Below are positions 26,133 through 34,861 of a stretch of DNA of 64,000 bases, in pieces (the stretch's first letter is position 1; every line of letters starts with the position of its first letter). The notes under the pieces are model-generated. The model saw nothing but the letters and a program-made list of their open reading frames with translations. It was not told the origin of the DNA and did no database searches. The stretch comes from Idiomarina aquatica (GTDB lineage Bacteria > Pseudomonadota > Gammaproteobacteria > Enterobacterales > Alteromonadaceae), in NCBI RefSeq assembly GCF_004362895.1, contig NZ_SNXI01000003.1:62001-126000 (forward strand), read 5' to 3'. Made by a program: the position numbers and the translations under genes.

Positions 26133-26699
26133 TTAATGAAGTGTTTTACTGATATCATTAGCCGCCGGCTGGTGACGTCCTAATTCGGTAAAGCACATCA
26201 TGGCAGAAATACGCAGGTATTCAGCGACTTCAAAATAAGCACGCTCCGCGTCTTCGCCTTCTTCATCATCAAAGTCCAGTTTGGCAATTTCGATCATGTC
26301 ATCCAGCGCTTCGCGTAAATCGCCGGAAGCCGTTGCTACGCTTGACTGGTTTACGCCAAAACCGACCAAAAAGGATTGCACCCAGCCACCTAAGGCCTGT
26401 AAGCGGTCCACCAAAGGTGCTTTATCGTCGGGTAACAACAACTGATAACCCATATCACGATCGCCCAATGACACCTGAATTTCTTCGGCCTGCTCGCGGA
26501 TAAGATTTTTCAGCTCTGCCGGCATGGCGTTGCCGTCATAGGCCAGGTCAGTCATTAACGTCAGCAGTTCATCACTGTCGGCGCGCGTACCGGTTGCAAT
26601 TAGGCCGGTGAGCATGCCCTGTACTTCGGCAGCCGAGGGCGTCATATCAAACTGCGCGAACATTTCCGCTAAGCGGTCATAATTAAAACGTGTCGCCAT
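26133..26699 (-). CDS. ygfB: YgfB/UPF0149 family protein
   Basis: 188 residues from the ATG at 26699, chosen because AAGGAC lies upstream and the protein then begins MATRFNYDRLAEMF, as homologues do; a longer frame to 26738 is unsupported. The family pattern is clear: PSAAEVQGMLTGL, VGFGVNQ and the acidic ALDDMIEIAKLDFDDEE, ending in a helical tail. It is a soluble helical protein of unclear function, first in the ygfB-pepP-ubiH-ubiI operon and divergent from zapA. Confidence 0.9.
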   Translation of the reverse strand: MATRFNYDRLAEMFAQFDMTPSAAEVQGMLTGLIATGTRADSDELLTLMTDLAYDGNAMPAELKNLIREQAEEIQVSLGDRDMGYQLLLPDDKAPLVDRLQALGGWVQSFLVGFGVNQSSVATASGDLREALDDMIEIAKLDFDDEEGEDAERAYFEVAEYLRISAMMCFTELGRHQPAANDISKTLH

Positions 26700-26758
26700 T
26701 GTAAAAGTCCTTGAATTCGCTTGCTTACATCCTAACACTGGCCTTTATAATACGCTAG

Positions 26759-26788
26759 CTGACAAGCGCTCGCCGCTCGTGTCATAAT
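26759..26788 (+). promoter_or_regulatory. Probable sigma70 promoter for zapA
   Basis: CTGACA (26759-26764), an 18-base spacer and CATAAT (26783-26788) lie about 57 bases upstream of the zapA start in the ygfB-zapA divergent gap. Single-base departures from consensus make it moderately convincing. Confidence 0.45.
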
Positions 26789-26844
26789 AGTGGGGTTGGC
26801 ACAGATTACTGTGTTGTTAGAATAATAAGCAGGGAGTCTGCAAA

Positions 26845-27159
26845 ATGGCAGGTCGTACCATGGATATCACCCTTTTGGACAGAAACTACAAAGTTAACTG
26901 CCCGGCGGGTCAGGAAAGCGCGTTACAACAAGCTGCGGATGCGTTAGATGAGCGTCTGCGCGACACCAGGGAGCGCACCAGTCTGACCAACGTCGAACAA
27001 ATTGCGGTGATGACAGCGTTGAACCTGTGCCACGAATGGATTCAGGATCAAAATGATCAAGCTGCACGCACGGCTAAATTGGAAGAAAAGATCCAATTAC
27101 TGCAGGCAACCATAGAACAAGCAATGAGTGAACAACGATCGCAGCGCGGTTCACGCTAA
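26845..27159 (+). CDS. zapA: Cell division protein ZapA
   Basis: 104 residues. The N-terminal globular part (MDITLLDRNYKVNCPAGQE) is followed by a long helix that forms the coiled-coil dimer and tetramer (LEEKIQLLQATIEQAMSE). ZapA bundles FtsZ filaments at the division ring. It is followed directly by the 6S RNA gene, the conserved zapA-ssrS arrangement. The Shine-Dalgarno is AGGGAG. Confidence 0.93.
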   Translation: MAGRTMDITLLDRNYKVNCPAGQESALQQAADALDERLRDTRERTSLTNVEQIAVMTALNLCHEWIQDQNDQAARTAKLEEKIQLLQATIEQAMSEQRSQRGSR

Positions 27160-27172
27160 ATTAAAGTACCCT

Positions 27173-27370
27173 TTTCTGCGGTTTCCTGGGGCGTACGACA
27201 CGTAGGCGAATGTCCCTGAGCCGATGCTTATATCTAAAGGGGACCACTGGCCCGTCATGAGCAAGCCCGACACGTATCGGGAAGCCTACGATGGATCCCA
27301 TTTGCTCCCCGCCTTGAACCAATGGGTTCAAGGGCTAACGCCCAACAACGGCGCCGCCGGGAAACCACCC
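27173..27370 (+). ncRNA. ssrS: 6S RNA
   Basis: The segment matches gammaproteobacterial 6S RNA in order: TGTCCCTGAGCCGATGCTTA (compare E. coli CCCCTGAGCCGATATTTC) near 27210, and the 3' hairpin CCTTGAACC..GGGTTCAAGG near 27312. A closing stem is formed by GGTTTCC near the start and GGAAACC near the end. It would fold into the long rod with a central bubble that mimics an open promoter and sequesters sigma70 RNA polymerase. Boundaries are approximate, set from the closing stem. It follows zapA and ends just before a strong terminator. Confidence 0.93.
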
Positions 27371-27375
27371 TATTT

Positions 27376-27403
27376 AAAAAGCATCACTGGCGTGATGCTT
27401 TTT
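27376..27403. terminator. Strong bidirectional terminator after ssrS
   Basis: A 12-base stem AAAAAGCATCAC (27376-27387) and GTGATGCTTTTT (27392-27403) around loop TGGC, with runs of A and T on both sides. It ends the 6S transcript and, on the other strand, overlaps the last codon and stop of the amidohydrolase gene. Confidence 0.9.
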
Positions 27404-28952
27404 CTTTAGCAACAATACGTTTTACATCTTCAAGCAGTGCTTGTGCATCGTAAACAATGCCGTCCTTGATGGTGTATTTGATACCCTCAGTACGGATCGG
27501 CTGGTTGTCGTCATTTAATTTAAAATGACCGGTACCGTATAGCACTTTGAAGTTAGCCAACGGGTTTTCTTTTACAATCACCATATCGGCTTTTTTACCC
27601 AGTGCGATACTGCCAATTTCGTCTTCCATGTCGAGTGCTTCTGCGCCAGCTAAGGTTGCTGCATGAATCACTTCTAGTGCGTTCAAACCTGCCTCACGCA
27701 GCAGTTCCATTTCGCGGATGTAGCCAAAACCATAAATTTTGTAGATATAACCCGCATCTGAACCCAGGGTAATACGGCCACCATTGGCGTGGTAATCTTT
27801 CAAAAACGCCATCCATTTTTGGTAGTTTTTCTTCCACGCAATTTCGTTATCGGTGGTCCAGTCAAACCAATACGAACCATGCGCATAGCGGCTCGGCTCG
27901 AAAAAGTCCCATAACCGCGGCAGAGTATATTCATCGTGCCAAATTGCCTGACGTTCACGCATCAGATCGCGCGACGCCTCATAAATGGTTAAGGTCGGGT
28001 TAATGGTAAAGTCTAATTCGATCAGCTCGTCGCGAACCGCATTCCATTTTTCAGAGCCTGGCTCCGCCGCCTGTTGCCACAGTTTTCCAGCTTCTTCAAA
28101 GCGGTGTTGTTCATTGTTGTAATTGTAATGCGCCGGATAGTTCTGAATTCGTTTGTCTTCAAACAACGCTTCGGGCAACCCATACCAGTGCTCCATAGAA
28201 GTTAAACCGAGCCGCGCAGAGTCCAGTGCATTCATCGACATCACGTTAAGCTGCGCATGATGCATCATGGTTCCCAAGCCCTGTTTGTTGGCTTCATCAA
28301 GCGCCGCTTCCATCACCTTACGTGATGCGCCAAAAAACTTAATACCGGCGGCGCCGCGTTTTTTGATGTAACGCACCCAGTCACGTGCCTGCTCAGCGTT
28401 ATAAATGGGTTCCTCCCAGCCCTGTCCAAAGCCCACATAAGGCACAATGCGCGGCGAGGCAATATCATTGTCTTTAGCCTCAGCCTGATGCCATTTTACC
28501 CAGTCCAGACCATTAAAGCTGCCTGGCTCACGAATGGTAGTAATGCCATGGCCCAGCCATAGCTTCAGCACGTACTCGGCAGGTATGCCCTCGGCTGAAC
28601 CACCAATATGTGCATGCATATCGATAAAGCCCGGTAAAATATAGTGCCCGGAAACATCAATTTCTTTATCGTCGGCACCGGCTTTAGGCCGACGTGATTC
28701 AATCACCGGCACGCCCGGATTACCAACGCTGACAATTTGCACGATACGGTCATCTTCAATGATAATATCAACCGGCCCCTGTGGCGGTGCGCCCTCGCCG
28801 GTAATCACAGTACCACCGCGTAAAATTAAGCGCTCGTATGGGCCATCACCCTGGGCTCGTTCCGGCGCTTTGGGTGGCGCCTGCCATGCCAGAACTGCAC
28901 TGCTCATCGTCAGCGCGACGAGTCCGACTAACATCGTTTTTAATGCCTTCAT
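27384..28952 (-). CDS. Exported amidohydrolase (metal-dependent hydrolase)
   Basis: 522 residues with a Sec signal peptide (MLVGLVALTMSSAVLAWQA), so probably periplasmic. The amidohydrolase fold is clear: a beta-sandwich start (LILRGGTVITGEG), the metal motif DMHAHIGGS, later MMHHAQLNVMS, and the Asp region TLGSDAGYIYKIYG, with a second sandwich part IALGKKADMVIV. Relatives act on peptides or cyclic amides such as Xaa-Pro dipeptides; the substrate is not evident. It is inserted, in opposite orientation, between ssrS and fau, which are adjacent in E. coli, and diverges from fau across 43 bases. Confidence 0.85.
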   Translation of the reverse strand: MKALKTMLVGLVALTMSSAVLAWQAPPKAPERAQGDGPYERLILRGGTVITGEGAPPQGPVDIIIEDDRIVQIVSVGNPGVPVIESRRPKAGADDKEIDVSGHYILPGFIDMHAHIGGSAEGIPAEYVLKLWLGHGITTIREPGSFNGLDWVKWHQAEAKDNDIASPRIVPYVGFGQGWEEPIYNAEQARDWVRYIKKRGAAGIKFFGASRKVMEAALDEANKQGLGTMMHHAQLNVMSMNALDSARLGLTSMEHWYGLPEALFEDKRIQNYPAHYNYNNEQHRFEEAGKLWQQAAEPGSEKWNAVRDELIELDFTINPTLTIYEASRDLMRERQAIWHDEYTLPRLWDFFEPSRYAHGSYWFDWTTDNEIAWKKNYQKWMAFLKDYHANGGRITLGSDAGYIYKIYGFGYIREMELLREAGLNALEVIHAATLAGAEALDMEDEIGSIALGKKADMVIVKENPLANFKVLYGTGHFKLNDDNQPIRTEGIKYTIKDGIVYDAQALLEDVKRIVAKEKASRQ

Positions 28953-28995
28953 CGGTTATCCTTATTGTCATTGTTATTTTACCTATCGCTTTAGC

Positions 28996-29577
28996 ATGAC
29001 CCGAGATGCCTTAAGACGCAAGTTACAGCAGACCAGAGCACAGCTTTGTGAGGCCAGCCGCAAGCAGGCAGCCGAGGCGGTCGCGGCGCGCGTAAAACAG
29101 CGGCTAGATTTAAACCACGGCGGCATTGCAGCAATTTTTAAAAGCTTTGCTGCAGAGCTGGATACAACCCCAACTATCAACGCGTTATGGCAGCAGGGTA
29201 TAACCACCGTATTGCCAGTGTTACATCCCTTCAGCAAAGGACATTTGCTGTTTTTACGCTACAACCCGCACACAACGATGATAAAAAACCGTTACGGTAT
29301 CGCCGAGCCAGCGCTTGATTGTCAAAACATTGTTCCACTGGCACAAATCGATTGGCTATTTATGCCGTTGGTTGGCTTTGATCGACAGGGCAATCGTCTG
29401 GGCATGGGCGGCGGTTATTACGATCGCACCCTGGCGCGATGGCGCGACGGCTTGTTAACGCAGTTAAGCCCCATTGGGCTTGCCTACGACCAACAAGAAG
29501 TCGAATCCATTCCGGTTGAGTCCTGGGACGTACCTATCCCTGAGGTGATTACGCCGACAAAACATTGGCGTTTTTAA
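28996..29577 (+). CDS. fau: 5-formyltetrahydrofolate cyclo-ligase
   Basis: 193 residues from the ATG at 28996; the open frame extends further upstream but into the divergent amidohydrolase gene. Family landmarks are LRRKLQQTRAQL at the start, FMPLVGFDRQGNRLGMGGGYYDRTL (phosphate-binding loop) and the end IGLAYDQQEVESIPVESWDVP. It converts 5-formyl-THF to 5,10-methenyl-THF using ATP. It is E. coli ygfA/fau, normally co-transcribed with 6S RNA; here that link is broken by the amidohydrolase gene. Confidence 0.92.
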   Translation: MTRDALRRKLQQTRAQLCEASRKQAAEAVAARVKQRLDLNHGGIAAIFKSFAAELDTTPTINALWQQGITTVLPVLHPFSKGHLLFLRYNPHTTMIKNRYGIAEPALDCQNIVPLAQIDWLFMPLVGFDRQGNRLGMGGGYYDRTLARWRDGLLTQLSPIGLAYDQQEVESIPVESWDVPIPEVITPTKHWRF

Positions 29578-29662
29578 CAGATGTTGCGGTGCAGTCAACC
29601 GTAAAAAGCCGTATACTAAACATTGATTTTTTTGCGCAACAAATAAACAGGAAAAATTGATC

Positions 29663-30325
29663 ATGGCAGCAAGCGACGAAATGAAAAAAGCAGCCGCGGA
29701 AGCAGCATTAGAGTACGTCGAGAACGGTACCATTGTCGGCGTAGGCACGGGCTCGACCGTTAACTTTTTCATTGACGCGCTGGCAACCAAAAAAGACGAT
29801 ATCGAGGGGGCTGTATCAAGCTCTGAAGAATCGACCGCACGTTTAAAAGCGCATGGCATACCCGTTTTTGACTTGAACGCGGCAGGCCCGGTACCGGTTT
29901 ATATTGATGGCGCTGACGAAATTAATGAGCACGGTCAAATGATAAAAGGCGGTGGCGCGGCGTTAACGCGCGAAAAAATTATTGCCGCCGTAGCCGAAAA
30001 ATACGTGTGTATTGCGGACCAAAGCAAAATGGTTGGCATACTGGGCAAGTTCCCGTTGCCTGTCGAGGTTATCCCCATGGCTCGATCTTATGTGGCACGT
30101 GAAATTGTTAAGTTAGGTGGTGACCCGGAATGGCGTCAGGGCGTTACTACCGACAACGGCAACTGGATCCTGGACGTACACAACCTCGAGATCATGAAAC
30201 CGATGGAGCTGGAAGACAAGCTCAATAATATTGTCGGTGTGGTTACCAACGGTTTATTTGCGGCTCGCGGCGCGAATATTGCCCTATTGGGTAGCCCTGA
30301 CGGCGTTAAAAAATACGAATTTTAA
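29663..30325 (+). CDS. rpiA: Ribose-5-phosphate isomerase A
   Basis: 220 residues from the ATG at 29663, preceded by AGGAAA. The typical RpiA signatures are all present: [46 protein letters not shown] and [12 protein letters not shown], including the catalytic Asp/Lys segments. It interconverts ribose-5-phosphate and ribulose-5-phosphate. It precedes serA by 42 bases, the pairing seen in E. coli in the opposite arrangement. Confidence 0.97.
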   Translation: MAASDEMKKAAAEAALEYVENGTIVGVGTGSTVNFFIDALATKKDDIEGAVSSSEESTARLKAHGIPVFDLNAAGPVPVYIDGADEINEHGQMIKGGGAALTREKIIAAVAEKYVCIADQSKMVGILGKFPLPVEVIPMARSYVAREIVKLGGDPEWRQGVTTDNGNWILDVHNLEIMKPMELEDKLNNIVGVVTNGLFAARGANIALLGSPDGVKKYEF

Positions 30326-30367
30326 ACTCTCATAACCTATTCATCACTAATAAGAATAAAAACCACC

Positions 30368-31603
30368 ATGAGCGTAGTAAAACAATCGTTGTCAAAAGAC
30401 AAAATCAAAATCCTGATGCTCGAGGGCGTGCACCCCAGCGCCATAAAATTATTTGAACGACACGGTTACACCAATATGGAGGTGTTACCCAGTTCGCTGT
30501 CCGATGACGAGCTAATCGAAAAAATGAAGGATGTGCACATCGTTGGCATTCGCTCACGCACGCAACTTAACGAACGCGTGTTTGCCGCAGCAGAGAAACT
30601 GATTGCAGTTGGCTGTTTTTGTATTGGCACCAATCAAGTTGATTTAGCCGCCGCTAAGCGCCATGGTGTAGTCGTGTTCAACGCGCCCTTTTCCAATACC
30701 CGCAGTGTTGCCGAATTGGTATTAGCCGAGGTGATTATGCTGTTACGCGGCATTCCGGCTAAAAATGCCTCAGCCCACCGCGGGGGCTGGCTTAAATCAG
30801 CAAAAAACTCGTTTGAGGCGCGCGGCAAAACACTGGGTATTGTTGGTTATGGCCATATTGGTAGCCAGCTCAGTGTATTAGCCGAGCAACTGGGCATGCA
30901 GGTTATCTATTACGATATCGAAGACAAGTTGCCGCTGGGTAATGCGATGCCGGTGCACACGCTGGATGATCTGCTCAGTCAGGCCGATATTGTGACCCTG
31001 CACGTGCCGGAAACCGAGCAAACGCAGATGATGATGGGCGTCCGCCAATTTAGCCGCATGAAGCCCAACAGCCTGTTTATTAATGCCTCGCGCGGCACCG
31101 TGGTGGATATCGAGGCGCTGGCTTCAGCATTGCAAGGTGGCCACTTAGCGGGCGCAGCCATTGATGTATTCCCGGTCGAGCCAAAAGGTAACAACGAAGA
31201 GTTTTTATCACCCTTGCGTGGTATTGATAATTGTTTGTTAACTCCGCACATCGGCGGCTCAACCATGGAAGCTCAGGAAAATATTGGTACTGAAGTCGCG
31301 GGTAAATTAGTGCGTTACTCCGATAACGGGTCGACCCTGTCAGCTGTAAACTTCCCGGAAGTCAGCCTGCCAACACACGACACCACCCGTCGTTTGTTGC
31401 ATATCCATAAGAATCAGCCTGGCATGCTTAACGCGATTAACAGTATCTTGAGTGAATATCAGATTAACGTCGCGGGTCAATATCTGCAGACGGACGAAGC
31501 CGTGGGCTATGTGGTGATGGATATTGACAGTAATAATGGCAGCGAAATACTTGCGCGGATGCGGAAAATACCGGGCACCATTCGTGCCCGGCAATTATTT
31601 TAA
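30368..31603 (+). CDS. serA: D-3-phosphoglycerate dehydrogenase
   Basis: 411 residues (E. coli SerA has 410). The substrate-binding halves enclose an NAD domain with GIVGYGHIGSQLSVLAEQLG and the catalytic region INASRGTVVDIEAL and LTPHIGGSTMEAQ. A C-terminal ACT domain (about 335-411; LLHIHKNQPGMLNAINSIL) gives serine feedback. It catalyses the first step of serine synthesis. Its stop codon overlaps that of the convergent phoU (shared TTAA), leaving no room for a terminator between them. Confidence 0.97.
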   Translation: MSVVKQSLSKDKIKILMLEGVHPSAIKLFERHGYTNMEVLPSSLSDDELIEKMKDVHIVGIRSRTQLNERVFAAAEKLIAVGCFCIGTNQVDLAAAKRHGVVVFNAPFSNTRSVAELVLAEVIMLLRGIPAKNASAHRGGWLKSAKNSFEARGKTLGIVGYGHIGSQLSVLAEQLGMQVIYYDIEDKLPLGNAMPVHTLDDLLSQADIVTLHVPETEQTQMMMGVRQFSRMKPNSLFINASRGTVVDIEALASALQGGHLAGAAIDVFPVEPKGNNEEFLSPLRGIDNCLLTPHIGGSTMEAQENIGTEVAGKLVRYSDNGSTLSAVNFPEVSLPTHDTTRRLLHIHKNQPGMLNAINSILSEYQINVAGQYLQTDEAVGYVVMDIDSNNGSEILARMRKIPGTIRARQLF

Positions 31604-32322
31604 TCGCGGTTTTTGCCCAGCACCGTGCGTTCCATGCTCTCTGGCGATACATGACGCACGTCTTTGCCTTTAACGAAAAAGATGATGTATTCAGCAATGT
31701 TCTGACAGCGATCGCCCATCCGCTCCAACGAACGTGCTGACCACAGTACATCCATAATTTTCGGGATCGAACGTGAGTCTTCCATCATGTAGGTCATCAA
31801 TTGACGCGTCAGTGCTTCGTACTGACGATCCGCCTGCTCATCCTGTTGATGCACTTCGTATGCCGCCTCTAGATCCATGCGAGCAAAAGCGTCCAGCACT
31901 TTACGCAACATGCCCAGAATGTGCTGTCCCAGATTCTCCAGGCTAACCAACAGTTGCTGCTGGTCTTTGCTGAAGCTCTCTTTCGCCACTTTAGCAATAC
32001 GCTCAGCTTCGTCACCGATGCGCTCAAGATCAGCTATGGTTTTGATGATCGCAATCACCAACCGCAAGTCGCTGGCAGCCGGCTGGCGTTTAGCGATTAT
32101 ATGCACACACTCTTCGTCTATCTGTACTTCCAGCTTATTGATCTTGTGATCACTGCTCAGTACTTTTTCGGCCAACTCAACGTCCGCTGTTTGAATCGCT
32201 TCGAGGGCATCGCTGATTTGCTGTTCAACCATGCCACCCATGCTTAATACTTTATTACGGACCGCTTCCAGCTCCTCGTTAAACTTTCCGGAGATGTGTT
32301 TGCCCATATTCATTTTATCCAT
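31600..32322 (-). CDS. phoU: Phosphate signalling regulator PhoU
   Basis: 240 residues from the ATG at 32322, which has a perfect AAGGAG site; the open frame extends further back into pstB. Two three-helix PhoU repeats are visible, with metal-site patterns ERIGDEAERIAK in the first half and ERMGDRCQNIAEYIIF in the second. PhoU links the Pst transporter to PhoR and dampens PhoB phosphorylation when phosphate is plentiful. It is the last gene of the pst operon, 10 bases after pstB. Confidence 0.96.
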   Translation of the reverse strand: MDKMNMGKHISGKFNEELEAVRNKVLSMGGMVEQQISDALEAIQTADVELAEKVLSSDHKINKLEVQIDEECVHIIAKRQPAASDLRLVIAIIKTIADLERIGDEAERIAKVAKESFSKDQQQLLVSLENLGQHILGMLRKVLDAFARMDLEAAYEVHQQDEQADRQYEALTRQLMTYMMEDSRSIPKIMDVLWSARSLERMGDRCQNIAEYIIFFVKGKDVRHVSPESMERTVLGKNRD

Positions 32323-32332
32323 CACTGTCTCC

Positions 32333-33151
32333 TTAACCGTAACGGCCGGTAATATAATCTTCGGTTTGCTTTTCTGACGGCGTTGTAAATAGCGTATCGG
32401 TATCGGCATATTCAATCAATTTGCCCATATACAAAAACGCCGTTTGATCGGATACACGCGCTGCCTGTTGCATGTTATGCGTAACAATAACGACGGTGAA
32501 CTGCTTTTTAAGATCCGTAATCAACTCTTCAATGGTCAGTGTTGAGATCGGGTCCAACGCCGAGGTTGGCTCATCAAGCAGCAGGATTTCCGGCTCTATT
32601 GCGATAGAGCGAGCAATAACCAGACGTTGCTGCTGACCGCCAGACAAACTAAACGCGCTGGCATTTAAACGATCTTTAACCTCATCCCACAAAGCTGCAC
32701 CACGCAGCGATGTTTCCACCGCTTCGTCAAGCACGCGACGGTCTTTAACCCCCTGTAAGCGCAGGCCGTATACGACGTTTTCGTAAATCGACTTAGGGAA
32801 AGGATTAGGCCGTTGGAACACCATGCCAATACGACGACGCAGCGCTGCTACGTCAACGTCTTTGTCATAGATATTCTTGCCATGCAGCTCGATGTCGCCT
32901 TTAACCTTACAAATTTCGACCAGGTCGTTCATACGGTTAATACAACGCAACAGCGTCGATTTACCGCAACCAGACGGACCGATGAACGCAGTAACACGGT
33001 TCTTCGGTACATGCATCGAAATATCGTACAGCGCTTGATCCTGTCCGTAGAACAAGTCGAGGTTCTTGATGCTCAATGCTGTTTGCTCTGGTGATAAGTT
33101 TTCCAGATCTAGCTTTTCTGCGTTACTTGTAGTCGGGTTTACCGAAATCAT
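32333..33151 (-). CDS. pstB: Phosphate ABC transporter ATP-binding protein
   Basis: 272 residues. Walker [17 protein letters not shown] signature [14 protein letters not shown], Walker [15 protein letters not shown] and the switch His in [16 protein letters not shown] are all present. It powers phosphate import through PstA and PstC. It lies 28 bases after pstA and 10 before phoU. Confidence 0.98.
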   Translation of the reverse strand: MISVNPTTSNAEKLDLENLSPEQTALSIKNLDLFYGQDQALYDISMHVPKNRVTAFIGPSGCGKSTLLRCINRMNDLVEICKVKGDIELHGKNIYDKDVDVAALRRRIGMVFQRPNPFPKSIYENVVYGLRLQGVKDRRVLDEAVETSLRGAALWDEVKDRLNASAFSLSGGQQQRLVIARSIAIEPEILLLDEPTSALDPISTLTIEELITDLKKQFTVVIVTHNMQQAARVSDQTAFLYMGKLIEYADTDTLFTTPSEKQTEDYITGRYG

Positions 33152-33179
33152 AATTTAAAACCTTCTCGACAATTCAAAC

Positions 33180-34841
33180 TTAGTGTTCAAGCGAACGATA
33201 CTTTTCGCGTAAATGGTTACGCACGCTTATCGCCGTTAAATTGAGTCCAACAATGACCGTAATCAACAAGAACGAGGTGGCATAAACCAGCGGTCTTGCT
33301 GCTTCCACGTTCGGGCTCTGAAAGCCGACATCGTAGATATGGAAGCCCAGGTGCATAAATTTACGGTCAAGATGGAAGTACGGGAAGTTACCGTCAACCG
33401 GCAACATCGGCGCTGATTTAACCACACCAACCAGCATCAACGGTGCTACCTCACCCGCTGCACGCGCAACTGCCAGGATTAAACCGGTCATAATAGCCGG
33501 CGATGCCATCGGAATAATAATCCGCCAAATGGTCTCCCACTTCGTCGCACCCAACGCTAATGAGCCTTCGCGCAAGGTACTGGGAATGCGCGACAGGCCT
33601 TCTTCTGTGGATACAATCACCACCGGCAAAGTCAGTATCGCCAGCGTTACTGCAGACCATAGTACACCAGGCGTGCCAAACGTTGGGTTCGGCAAGGCTT
33701 CCGGATAAAACACCTGGTCAAGGCTGCCTCCGACCATGTAAACGAAGAAGCCCAGGCCAAATACACCGTAAACAATGGATGGGACACCGGCCAGGTTTAT
33801 CACCGCGATACGGATTAACTTTGTGATCGAGTTTTTACCGGCATATTCGTGCAGATAAACAGCAGCCACCACACCAAACGGCGTCACGATGACGGACATC
33901 AGCAACACCATAAATACGGTACCAAAGATAGCAGGGAAAACACCGCCCTCGGTATTCGCTTCGCGTGGGTCTTCGCTGACAAATTTGCCGATTTGTTGGA
34001 AAAAGTGTCCTACTTTGGCAAAAAATCCCATGTCGTTAGGGAAATTTACATCCAGCACCCGGTACATGGGTACCGTAACTTCCTCGCCACGAAAGTCTTT
34101 TACCAGCAAGGTGTCGCGCTGCGCCTGCTCACGCAGGTCAAACAGTTGCTCTTCATAGACCTGATAGTCCTGTTGCAACTTCTCGCGCTGTTCCTGCAGA
34201 TAAGCCACAGCCTGGTCCGTTAGCTCGTCTTCCAGTTGCAACCGTCGACGTTCGAGTTCCAGCTCGCCCATGGCATAGTTAACCGAGGCAATTTCGCTTT
34301 CCTGTAAGCCCATCGCCTGTTCGTTCAGCTCGACCGCGCGTTCCACGCGCTCAAACAGCAGCTCACGGAAGTCGGCATCGCCCTGACGGGCAATCACGTT
34401 ACCTTGTTCAGTAATCGCCGTAATACGACCGTAAAAATTACCGTCTTTACTGCGCTCGATAACGGCTAAATCGGCCGGGGTGGTGTCTTCGGTCACCAAC
34501 GATTCCAGTACCCAGGTAAAATCCAGCGGCACGTATTCGCGGTTACCAATTTTCATCAGGTAACGAGTAATTGTTTCTGACTCAATTTCAGCCAACTCGA
34601 CCATAGACTGCGGCAACCGCGTGGTCGGTACTATTTCGCTGTCATAGATTTCACCGATGATGTGCTTAGTGCCGCCGTCGGCTTGCTTTACATCCATCTC
34701 GTGAATCGCTGATGGCCAGAAAAAGGACAAGCCGCGCCAGCCAATCATGATCACCAGCCCAATGACCGCGACCAGGCTGATACTAACAGAGCCTGCGGTT
34801 AGCCAAATCCAGGGTTTGCCGGTTCTAAACCACTTTTTCAT
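33180..34841 (-). CDS. pstA: Phosphate ABC transporter permease PstA, long form
   Basis: 553 residues, about 250 more than E. coli PstA. One N-terminal membrane helix is followed by a large soluble, partly coiled-coil region (about 50-290, with ELERRRLQLEDELTDQ-type heptads). The permease core comes after it (about 300-550), including the EAA-like loop SLALGATKWETIWRIIIPMA. The long form is known in many marine and pseudomonad-type proteobacteria; the role of the extra domain is unknown. It follows pstC by 20 bases. Confidence 0.95.
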   Translation of the reverse strand: MKKWFRTGKPWIWLTAGSVSISLVAVIGLVIMIGWRGLSFFWPSAIHEMDVKQADGGTKHIIGEIYDSEIVPTTRLPQSMVELAEIESETITRYLMKIGNREYVPLDFTWVLESLVTEDTTPADLAVIERSKDGNFYGRITAITEQGNVIARQGDADFRELLFERVERAVELNEQAMGLQESEIASVNYAMGELELERRRLQLEDELTDQAVAYLQEQREKLQQDYQVYEEQLFDLREQAQRDTLLVKDFRGEEVTVPMYRVLDVNFPNDMGFFAKVGHFFQQIGKFVSEDPREANTEGGVFPAIFGTVFMVLLMSVIVTPFGVVAAVYLHEYAGKNSITKLIRIAVINLAGVPSIVYGVFGLGFFVYMVGGSLDQVFYPEALPNPTFGTPGVLWSAVTLAILTLPVVIVSTEEGLSRIPSTLREGSLALGATKWETIWRIIIPMASPAIMTGLILAVARAAGEVAPLMLVGVVKSAPMLPVDGNFPYFHLDRKFMHLGFHIYDVGFQSPNVEAARPLVYATSFLLITVIVGLNLTAISVRNHLREKYRSLEH

Positions 34842-34861
34842 TGTTAAACCTCAAGTCCGGA

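Noticed and set aside
26700-26738. Longer start for ygfB
   Set aside because: The extra 13 residues are not family-like, and the ATG at 26699 has a Shine-Dalgarno.
28759-28995. Longer start for fau
   Set aside because: The extension lies inside the divergent amidohydrolase coding region; the ATG at 28996 matches the family N-terminus.
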